A stretch of DNA of 13,244 nucleotides from Clostridiales bacterium (lineage in GTDB: Bacteria; Bacillota; Clostridia; Oscillospirales; JAAYXM01): the NCBI GenBank assembly GCA_012515925.1, contig JAAYXM010000256.1, positions 1 through 13,244 of the forward strand. The letters run 5' to 3'. Each line of letters begins with the position of its first letter. Positions within the stretch are counted from its first letter, which is position 1. A program made the position numbers and the translations under genes. Below the pieces are notes generated by a model. That model was not told where the DNA came from, did not search any database, and worked only from the letters and a program-made list of their open reading frames with translations. Positions 1-5,319 of this stretch are shown piece after piece.

Positions 1-187
1 CGATTATCTGATAGACATAAGAGTCGGCGAGGCGAAGCGGCTGATCTCCGAGGGGATAATGAATTTCACCGAGATTGCCGAGCATTTAGGTTACGGTAAT
101 ATCTACTATTTTTCAAGGGCTTTTAAGGCAAAAACCGGAATGACGCCCACGGAATACGCGCAGTCGGTCGAAAAAACCGAATTTTAA
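1..187 (+). CDS. AraC-family transcriptional regulator, C-terminal fragment
   Basis: An open frame from base 2 encodes 61 residues ending in a TAA stop at 185-187; the rest of the gene lies off the left edge. The residues match the C-terminal half of an AraC/XylS DNA-binding domain. There is a helix with the usual R-x-x-x-A-K-x-L-I pattern, then the second helix-turn-helix (FTEIAEHLGYGNIYYFSRAF), then the near-invariant ending K-x-x-G-M-T-P-x-E-Y. In this family the domain binds direct-repeat operators, often near sugar transport or catabolism genes. The sensory part is not visible, so it could be a YesN-like response regulator, a one-component regulator or a membrane sensor. It lies on the same strand as nfnA, but a promoter separates them, so co-regulation is not implied. 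Confidence 0.88.
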   Translation, partial: DYLIDIRVGEAKRLISEGIMNFTEIAEHLGYGNIYYFSRAFKAKTGMTPTEYAQSVEKTEF

Positions 188-222
188 CGCCGATTCGCCG
201 TAAGATTTTCATAATAAGCACA

Positions 223-251
223 TTGAAATATAATAATTAATAACATATAAT
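223..251 (+). promoter_or_regulatory. Sigma-A-type promoter for nfnAB
   Basis: TTGAAA at 223-228 and TATAAT at 246-251 are separated by exactly 17 bp; a second overlapping TATAAT lies at 251-256. The predicted start is near 258-263, giving a leader of about 35 nt before the nfnA ATG at 296. No operator dyad is obvious. The 108-bp gap after the upstream AraC gene has no clear terminator. Confidence 0.75.
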
Positions 252-295
252 ATAATTTAGTGTTCTATGGAGAAAAACGGTTTAGGAGTGAATAC

Positions 296-1144
296 ATGTT
301 TCGAATAACAGAAAAAAAGGTGTTTAACCCGCAGGTTAAAATGCTGGTTGTGGACGCGCCGGACGTTGCGAAGAAAGCCCTCCCCGGCCAGTTTATCATA
401 CTGCGGCTCAACGAACAGGGAGAGCGAATCCCGCTCACGATAGCCGATTACGACAGGAGCGCCGGAACTGTTACGATTATATTCCAGGAGGTCGGCAAGA
501 CTACAAAAATGCTCGGGGAGCTTGAGACCGGCGATTATATCCTCGACTTTGTCGGCCCTCTCGGCAACCCCTCGCATCTGGAAGGGTTCAAGCGCGTTTG
601 CGTTATCGGCGGCGGTCTCGGCTGCGCCATCGCGTACCCGCAGGCGAAATACCTGCACAACAACGGCACGCATGTGGACATTATCGCGGGCTTTCGCAGC
701 AAGGACCTGATTTTCCTTGAGGACGAAATGGCCGCGAATTCCGATAATCTCTATGTCGTCACCGACGACGGCTCAAACGGCAATAAAGGCCTTGTGACGG
801 ACAAGCTCAAGGAGTTAATCGAGGCGGGCGTCAAATACGACATGGTTATCGCTATCGGTCCGCTTGTAATGATGAAATTCGTCAGCCTCACGACAAAGCC
901 TTATAATATCAAAACGGTTGTCAGCATGAACTCTACGATGATAGACGGGACCGGCATGTGCGGCGGCTGCAGGCTGACCGTGGGCGGCGAGACAAAGTTC
1001 GCGTGTGTAGACGGCCCCGAATTTGACGGGCATCTTGTGGATTTCGACGAGGCCATGCGCAGAAGCGGCATGTATCGGGACGAGGAACAAAAAAAGCTTG
1101 CCGGGCATGCCTGCCGGTTGAAAGGAGTTGTCGCGGATGCCTAA
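296..1144 (+). CDS. nfnA: NfnA, small subunit of NADH-dependent ferredoxin:NADP+ oxidoreductase
   Basis: This is the FAD/NAD- and [2Fe-2S]-binding subunit (282 residues) of the Nfn bifurcating transhydrogenase, in the dihydroorotate dehydrogenase electron-transfer (PyrK-like) family. The cytosolic Nfn complex reversibly couples NADPH oxidation to reduction of NAD+ and ferredoxin. Visible motifs are a flavin-binding stretch RIPLTIAD at 44-51, a GGGLG nucleotide-binding loop at 105-109, and a C-terminal cluster motif with Cys222, Cys225 and Cys237 preceded by Asp217. The known Nfn [2Fe-2S] site uses three Cys and one Asp, which fits. I chose the ATG at 296 because AGGAG (284-288) sits 7 nt upstream; an in-frame GTG at 260 would add 12 residues without a comparable site and would overlap the predicted transcription start. 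The gene overlaps nfnB by 8 bp. A generic sulfide dehydrogenase beta-subunit label would be the main alternative name. Confidence 0.9.
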   Translation: MFRITEKKVFNPQVKMLVVDAPDVAKKALPGQFIILRLNEQGERIPLTIADYDRSAGTVTIIFQEVGKTTKMLGELETGDYILDFVGPLGNPSHLEGFKRVCVIGGGLGCAIAYPQAKYLHNNGTHVDIIAGFRSKDLIFLEDEMAANSDNLYVVTDDGSNGNKGLVTDKLKELIEAGVKYDMVIAIGPLVMMKFVSLTTKPYNIKTVVSMNSTMIDGTGMCGGCRLTVGGETKFACVDGPEFDGHLVDFDEAMRRSGMYRDEEQKKLAGHACRLKGVVADA

Positions 1145-2528
1145 TATGTCACCGAAAAAAACCGCGATGCCGGAGCAGAACCCCGACATCAGAAATAAGA
1201 ATTTTAACGAGGTTGCGCTGGGCTATACTAAGGAGCAGGCTATGGAGGAGGCCGGGCGCTGCCTCAAATGCAAGCACCGCCCCTGTGTAAATGGCTGTCC
1301 GGTAAACGTCGCTATTCCCGAGTTTATTTCGAAAATCGCAGAGGGCGATTTTGTTAAGGCTTGCGAGATAATAAAGGAAACCAACGCGCTGCCCGCGGTC
1401 TGCGGCCGCGTATGCCCGCAGGAAACCCAGTGCGAACAGCTTTGCGTACGCGGCATTAAGGGCGAGCCCGTCGCAATCGGCAGGCTCGAGCGGTTCGCGG
1501 CGGACTTCGCGATGCAAAACTCGGCGGAGGCGCCCAAAAAGCCCGAACAAAACGGGCATAAGGTCGCGATAGTCGGCGCCGGGCCCTCCGGGCTTACCTG
1601 CGCGGGTGACCTTGCCCGGCTCGGGTACGACGTCACGGTGTTCGAGGCGTTTCATATGCCCGGCGGCGTTCTGGTATACGGCATTCCGGAATTCCGTCTG
1701 CCCAAGGAGATAGTCAAAAAGGAAATCGAACAGCTTACCGAAATGGGCGTTAAAATCGTGACGAACTTCGTCGTGGGCAAGACGTGCACGGTGGACGAGT
1801 TGTTTGAACAGGGCTTTGAGGCGGTATTTATCGGCTCCGGCGCGGGTCTCCCGTCGTTTATGAGGATACCCGGCGAGAATCAAAACGGCGTATACTCGGC
1901 GAACGAATATTTAACGAGAATCAATTTAATGAAGGCTTACGACGAGTCCTACGACACGCCGCTTAAGAGATATAAAAACGTCGCGGTAATCGGCGGCGGT
2001 AACGTCGCGATGGACGCGGCGCGCAGCGCCAAGCGCATGGGCGCCGAAAACGTGTATATCGTATACCGCAGGAGCGAAAAGGAGCTTCCCGCGCGGCTGG
2101 AGGAAATCCACCACGCCAAGGAAGAGGGCATAATATTTAAATTTCTTACGGCCCCGGTTGAGGTCCTCGGTACTTCGGACGGCTGGGTGTCTGGCCTTAA
2201 GTGCATCGAGATGGAGCTCGGCGAGCCGGACGAGTCCGGGCGCCGCAGGCCGGTTCCGAAGGAAGGCAGCGAGCATGATTTAGAGTTAGACTGCGTTATA
2301 GTAGCTATCGGCACCTCTCCGAACCCGCTTATCCGGACTACAACCCCGGGACTTGAGACGAACAAGTGGGGCTGTATCGTCGTGGAAAGCGAGGAAACCG
2401 GAAAGACGACCAAGCACGGCGTGTACGCGGGCGGCGACGCGGTCACCGGCGCGGCGACCGTCATACTTGCCATGGGCGCCGGAAAGGGCGCGGCGAAGGC
2501 AATCGACGAATTCATCCAAGGAAAATAA
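1137..2528 (+). CDS. nfnB: NfnB, large subunit of NADH-dependent ferredoxin:NADP+ oxidoreductase (GltD-like)
   Basis: A 463-residue GltD-type flavoprotein. The N-terminal region carries two cysteine groups, Cys42/45/50/54 and Cys89/93/99/103, that would hold two [4Fe-4S] clusters. Next comes an FAD-binding Rossmann motif GAGPSG at 147-152, an NADPH-binding motif starting GGGNVAMDAARS at 286, and the C-terminal GGDAVTGAATVILAMGAG flavin-contact segment. In Nfn this subunit holds the bifurcating FAD. The start is the ATG at 1137, 9 nt after AAAGGAG (1121-1127); a TTG at 1128 directly abuts that site and is rejected. Translational overlap with nfnA argues for coupled expression of a heterodimer. 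Homologues are often annotated as glutamate synthase small subunit, but no glutamate synthase large subunit is adjacent and the nfnA partner decides the call. Confidence 0.9.
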   Translation: MPNMSPKKTAMPEQNPDIRNKNFNEVALGYTKEQAMEEAGRCLKCKHRPCVNGCPVNVAIPEFISKIAEGDFVKACEIIKETNALPAVCGRVCPQETQCEQLCVRGIKGEPVAIGRLERFAADFAMQNSAEAPKKPEQNGHKVAIVGAGPSGLTCAGDLARLGYDVTVFEAFHMPGGVLVYGIPEFRLPKEIVKKEIEQLTEMGVKIVTNFVVGKTCTVDELFEQGFEAVFIGSGAGLPSFMRIPGENQNGVYSANEYLTRINLMKAYDESYDTPLKRYKNVAVIGGGNVAMDAARSAKRMGAENVYIVYRRSEKELPARLEEIHHAKEEGIIFKFLTAPVEVLGTSDGWVSGLKCIEMELGEPDESGRRRPVPKEGSEHDLELDCVIVAIGTSPNPLIRTTTPGLETNKWGCIVVESEETGKTTKHGVYAGGDAVTGAATVILAMGAGKGAAKAIDEFIQGK

Positions 2529-2539
2529 CAGATAATAAT

Positions 2540-2572
2540 AAAGTGGCTGCAGCAAATTGCTGCAGCCACTTT
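2540..2572. terminator. Bidirectional hairpin terminator between nfnB and rpmB
   Basis: A perfect 14-bp inverted repeat (2540-2553 with 2559-2572) encloses the 5-nt loop AAATT; the stem is AAAGTGGCTGCAGC. It lies 12 nt after the nfnB stop and 15 nt after the rpmB stop on the opposite strand, so it probably ends both convergent transcripts. The T-rich tail is weak on both sides, but the stem itself supplies terminal T residues. Confidence 0.82.
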
Positions 2573-2587
2573 GACTATCTTGTTTAA

Positions 2588-2776
2588 TTATACCGCTCGC
2601 GTAACCTTACCGGAACGGAGGCATCTCGTACAGACGAAAATATGGCGGGTGGAGCCGTTAACAACAGCCTTGACTCGTCTGATATTGGGTCTCCACATTC
2701 TGTTGGAACGCCTGTGGGAGTGAGAGACCTTAATCCCGAACGTAACGCCTTTGTCGCAAATTGAGCATTTTGCCAT
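2588..2776 (-). CDS. rpmB: 50S ribosomal protein L28
   Basis: A 62-residue protein with the L28 hallmarks: N-terminal MAKCSICDKG, the basic S-H-S-x-R-R-S-x-R segment, and a C-terminal zinc knuckle. Cys4, Cys7, Cys49 and Cys52 form a full CxxC...CxxC set, so this is the zinc-binding (C+) form of L28. Bacteria that also keep a cysteine-free form use the pair for zinc economy. L28 is part of the large ribosomal subunit and contributes to its assembly. The ATG at 2774-2776 lies 8 nt from AGGAGG (2785-2790); a GTG further out would overlap that site. It is a single-gene transcript with its own promoter, convergent with nfnB, and not next to the asp23-like and DAK-domain genes often found beside rpmB in Firmicutes. 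Confidence 0.95.
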   Translation of the reverse strand: MAKCSICDKGVTFGIKVSHSHRRSNRMWRPNIRRVKAVVNGSTRHIFVCTRCLRSGKVTRAV

Positions 2777-2861
2777 CTGCCGCACCTCCTTCTGTACTTA
2801 GCCGCGTAGAATAAGCGGATGTTAATCTTTTTTATTAAGCCGTATTTTCACGACAAAAGAT

Positions 2862-2890
2862 ATTATACCCTATATTATTCGTCAATGCAA
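2862..2890 (-). promoter_or_regulatory. Sigma-A-type promoter for rpmB
   Basis: Read on the minus strand, TTGCAT (2885-2890) and a perfect TATAAT (2862-2867) are 17 bp apart. The predicted start near 2855 leaves a leader of about 80 nt before the L28 ATG. I see only a weak 4-bp stem in the leader and no recognisable ribosomal-protein autoregulatory fold. Confidence 0.7.
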
Positions 2891-2903
2891 GAGTTTTTTT
2901 AAA

Positions 2904-2931
2904 CTTCCTCTCCCCCGAGGGGGAGAGGAAG
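2904..2931 (-). terminator. GC-rich hairpin after the permease operon, possible terminator or dispersed repeat
   Basis: A perfect 12-bp stem (2904-2915 with 2920-2931, CTTCCTCTCCCC) closes on a 4-nt CGAG loop. It lies 43 nt beyond the minus-strand stop of the second permease. On that strand only TTT follows the stem before an A-run, so it is an imperfect intrinsic terminator. Its composition differs sharply from the AT-rich surroundings, which also fits a small dispersed palindromic repeat. It lies just upstream of the rpmB -35 box. Confidence 0.55.
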
Positions 2932-2974
2932 CGCGCATTTTTTCATCGGATTTTTCTTTGAAGTAATGCAAGGC

Positions 2975-3856
2975 TTAGCCTTTTATCGAGCCTATCATGA
3001 CGCCCTTGACGAAATACTTCTGCAGGAACGGATATACCGCGATAATCGGTATGATGGACACGAGAATCGTCGAGTATTTAATCGAATCCTCGGCGAAGTT
3101 GGTATTGCTCGCGGCGCCCTCCATACCCTCCATAACGCTCTGTAAAACAAGCTGGCGCAGGATTATCTGCAGCGGGTACTTCTTTTCGTCCGACAGATAA
3201 AGTAACGGGGCGAAGAACGAGTTCCATTGCGCGACCGCGACAAACAGCCCTATTGTGGCGAGTATCGCGGTTGACGTCGGCAAGACAAGATACCATAGTA
3301 TGCCTATGTCGTTTAGCCCGTCAAGCCGCCCGGACTCCTCAATTTCCGCCGGGAACACCGAGAAGAACGATCGCATGATAATAACGTTCCAGGCGGAAAA
3401 CGCGCTCGGCAGAACTATCGCCCAGATGGTGTCGAGCATTCCGAGCCACTTAATCGCAAGGAACAGCGGGATCATACCGCCCCTGAAGAACATCGTAATC
3501 ATTATAAGAATATTGAAAAGCTTTCCGCCCGGGCATCTTTTCTTGCTCAGCGCGTAAGCGCCCGTGGTAAGCACGAACAACGCGACGACCGTACCCACGA
3601 CAACGTAAGTAATAGTGTTCTTATAGGCAATATAAATAAGGGGCTTTGACAGTATGAATTTATACGTGTCCAGCGTAATGCCGAGCTGACCTTTACCTAT
3701 AAGCGGCCAGAATATAATCTTGTTCTGCATAACCATAAGGTTTGACGACAGCGAAACCGAAACCATGTGCAAAAACGGGAATACCATAATAAATACGACA
3801 AACCACAGTGTGATACAGCGGACTATCCACCAAAAACCGAATTTTTTCTCAACCAT
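2975..3856 (-). CDS. Carbohydrate ABC transporter permease, YtcP/LplC-like (MalG family)
   Basis: A 293-residue inner-membrane permease of the CUT1 sugar ABC transporter type. The first membrane helix is about residues 11-32, further hydrophobic segments lie near 82-102, 113-135, 143-163, 196-220 and 262-280, and the protein ends in the family-typical short tail V-K-G-V-x-x-G-S-x-K-G. The cytoplasmic EAA loop that docks on the ATPase is about 174-193 (E-S-G-x-x-D-G, ending L-P), with S-G in place of the usual A-A. The ATG at 3854-3856 lies 9 nt from AGGAGGT (3866-3872), which overlaps the stop codon of the upstream permease, so the two are translated from one transcript. Related proteins import oligosaccharides, including pectin fragments, but the substrate cannot be read from a permease. 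No binding protein follows it. Confidence 0.92.
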   Translation of the reverse strand: MVEKKFGFWWIVRCITLWFVVFIMVFPFLHMVSVSLSSNLMVMQNKIIFWPLIGKGQLGITLDTYKFILSKPLIYIAYKNTITYVVVGTVVALFVLTTGAYALSKKRCPGGKLFNILIMITMFFRGGMIPLFLAIKWLGMLDTIWAIVLPSAFSAWNVIIMRSFFSVFPAEIEESGRLDGLNDIGILWYLVLPTSTAILATIGLFVAVAQWNSFFAPLLYLSDEKKYPLQIILRQLVLQSVMEGMEGAASNTNFAEDSIKYSTILVSIIPIIAVYPFLQKYFVKGVMIGSIKG

Positions 3857-3870
3857 AACTTAGCTACCTC

Positions 3871-4848
3871 CTACCACAAGCTGGTTTCGCTGACGCGCTT
3901 GGATACGGTGTTTGAAACCACAAGCAGTATCAGACAAATAATCGAATTGAACAAATCCACCGCGGTACCGTAGCTGAAGTCGTTTGCCTGCAAGCCGCGT
4001 CTGTAAACGTAGGTGGATATGATATCCGAGGTTTCGTACGTGGAGGGGGTCTGGAGCAGGAACGCTCTTTCGAAGCCGACGTTGAACAGCTGTCCCATAC
4101 GGAGCAGGAGCATTGTTATTATCGTCGGAGCGATTGTGGGGAGCGTTATGTTCCACATACAGCGCATCTTCCCCGCGCCGTCAACCACGGCCGCCTCATA
4201 GAGCTGCGGGTCGATGTTTGTCAGGGCCGCAAGGTAGATAATCGCGCCCCAACCCATTCCCTGCCATATTTCCGATAGTATGTATATCGTTCTGAAATAT
4301 TTCGCGTCGACAAGGATATTGAGATTCTGAACCCCGAAGTACGTACTCAGGAACCGGGTAATCAGGCCGCCAGTGGGCGCCAGAAACAGCGTGAACAAGC
4401 CGACAACGACAACCGTTGAATAGAAGTGGGGCATGTAGCTGACGGTCTGAACGAACTTTTTGAATTTCGTGTTTGTAACTTCGTTTAAAAGCAGCGCGAA
4501 AACAATGGGCGCCGGGAAACCCCAGACAAGTGACCAAAACGAGAGCAGGAACGTGCTTTTAATCGTTCTCCAGAAGAACCTGTACTTAAAGAATCGCTCG
4601 AAGTTCTCGAACCAGACCCAATCGCTCTTTATGAATCCCAAAAACGGCTTGTAATCCATAAACGCGATTGAGATACCGTACATCGGGAGATAGTAGAACA
4701 GTGCCAGACATATAATTGACGGTAATACCAGAATGAAAAGATATTTGCCGTCCTTGAACCTGCGCAGCCATTCCGGGTCCCGCTTATTCAGGGCCGGAAG
4801 CGACTCTATCGGCGCTTCGTCTACAACGGCGGTGTTTTTCGTTTTCAA
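3871..4848 (-). CDS. Carbohydrate ABC transporter permease, LplB-like (MalF family)
   Basis: A 325-residue partner permease. A soluble N-terminal segment of about 35 residues precedes the first membrane helix (36-57). The protein has the LplB-type Y-x-P-M-Y-G-I-x-I-A-F stretch and a textbook EAA loop near 218-237 (EAAVVDGAGKMRCMWNITLP). The only upstream starts are TTG codons. TTG at 4846-4848 is preferred because GGAGGAG (4858-4864) lies 9 nt away; the TTG three codons earlier directly abuts that site. With the downstream permease it forms a heterodimeric channel, and in this group the ATPase is commonly a shared MsmK/UgpC-type subunit encoded elsewhere. Transcription probably starts at the -10 box near 4884-4889 and may be activated by the adjacent AraC-type sensor. 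Confidence 0.92.
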   Translation of the reverse strand: MKTKNTAVVDEAPIESLPALNKRDPEWLRRFKDGKYLFILVLPSIICLALFYYLPMYGISIAFMDYKPFLGFIKSDWVWFENFERFFKYRFFWRTIKSTFLLSFWSLVWGFPAPIVFALLLNEVTNTKFKKFVQTVSYMPHFYSTVVVVGLFTLFLAPTGGLITRFLSTYFGVQNLNILVDAKYFRTIYILSEIWQGMGWGAIIYLAALTNIDPQLYEAAVVDGAGKMRCMWNITLPTIAPTIITMLLLRMGQLFNVGFERAFLLQTPSTYETSDIISTYVYRRGLQANDFSYGTAVDLFNSIICLILLVVSNTVSKRVSETSLW

Positions 4849-4883
4849 AAATTTCAACTCCTCCGGGTAGTATTGATTTTTTT

Positions 4884-4916
4884 ATTATAAACCAATTGAC
4901 GCGTACGCGCCGATTG
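4884..4916 (-). promoter_or_regulatory. Permease-operon promoter with a dyad in place of the -35 box
   Basis: On the minus strand a perfect TATAAT (plus 4884-4889) lies about 20 nt upstream of the permease ribosome binding site. No acceptable -35 hexamer exists 16-18 bp further up. That position is instead covered by an imperfect dyad, 4893-4916: a 10-bp palindrome CGCGTACGCG (4900-4909) flanked after 3 bp by CAAT and ATTG. This fits an activator-dependent promoter or a repressor operator. The bound protein is unknown. Confidence 0.5.
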
Positions 4917-5059
4917 AATTTATTTCAATCATGATAAAGACTGCTTCGTATTCGCGGCTTAATTGATGTCGCCGTCATTTCAGCTGTTTCTCCCATGGTA
5001 TTATTATAATTGTTTTCAGTGTTATATAAATTGCTATTTATATTGCTTATCACAAGTTA

Positions 5060-5083
5060 TTGCGATTTTACGCGATATCGCAA
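5060..5083 (+). promoter_or_regulatory. Candidate operator array 1 (GCGA-N6-GCGA-N2-TCGC)
   Basis: GCGA at 5062-5065 recurs at 5072-5075, one helical turn later, and is followed by inverted TCGC at 5078-5081. The outer TTGCGAT and ATCGCAA (5060-5066, 5077-5083) form a 7-bp inverted repeat, and GCGATATCGC (5072-5081) is a perfect palindrome. Direct repeats about 10 bp apart are compatible with AraC-family binding, but no protein can be assigned from sequence. Confidence 0.35.
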
Positions 5084-5149
5084 AAAGTAATTATAATAAA
5101 TATGTTTGGGTATAAAAAATGGCATATTTAAACATATATCAGACTATTA

Positions 5150-5174
5150 TGGCGAATTTCGCCGATTTTCGCCA
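5150..5174 (-). promoter_or_regulatory. Candidate operator array 2 (same layout as array 1, opposite strand)
   Basis: Read on the minus strand this is GCGA-N6-GCGA-N3-TCGC, close to the array at 5060-5083. On the plus strand, GGCGAA (5151-5156) is followed by TTCGCC at 5158-5163 and again at 5168-5173, a 10-bp direct repeat. The outer TATGGCGAA and TTCGCCATA (5148-5156, 5168-5176) form a perfect 9-bp inverted repeat. A role as the sensor's binding site is inferred from position only. Confidence 0.35.
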
Positions 5175-5319
5175 TAGTTCATAACATTATCGGTAAATAC
5201 GCCGCTTAATACTTTCTTAATAATTAGGCGCAAATCGCGGGTTTTTGACATATTTTACGTAGAAACCGCATGTTTTAAATCAAAATGCCGCGCTTTACCG
5301 TGTATTCCGCGTTAACATA

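Larger units (their letters stand above)
4865..5319. other. Gene-free AT-rich region between permease operon and sensor gene
   Basis: No protein-coding gene is supported here; the longest frames with a start are about 20 codons and lack ribosome binding sites. Besides the promoter and dyad near 4884-4916 and the GCGA arrays at 5060-5083 and 5150-5174, there is another minus-strand TATAAT at 5003-5008 with a weak TTTATA 16 bp upstream (5025-5030). No convincing intrinsic terminator follows the sensor stop at 5320, so read-through from the sensor into the permease genes is possible. Confidence 0.6.

Noticed and set aside
260..295. GTG start for nfnA, adding 12 residues
   Set aside because: It has no ribosome binding site and sits at the predicted transcription start. 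The ATG at 296 has AGGAG 7 nt upstream and gives a normal NfnA N-terminus.
1149..1883. Long minus-strand open frame of 244 codons opposite nfnB
   Set aside because: It lies wholly within nfnB, which has clear motifs and a ribosome binding site. The antisense frame shows no recognisable domain and is a product of GC-biased codon usage.
2862..2884. TTGACG as the -35 box of the rpmB promoter
   Set aside because: It would leave only 12 bp to the TATAAT. TTGCAT further out gives the proper 17-bp spacing.
4925..4996. Minus-strand 23-codon frame (starts MGETAEM) as a leader peptide for the permease operon
   Set aside because: No Shine-Dalgarno sequence precedes its ATG, the composition is unremarkable, and no attenuator-like hairpin follows it.
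5221..5319. Intrinsic terminator for the sensor gene
   Set aside because: A GCGGTTT...AAACCCGC pairing exists near 5237-5269 but has a bulge, a long loop and no T-tract, so I do not call it.
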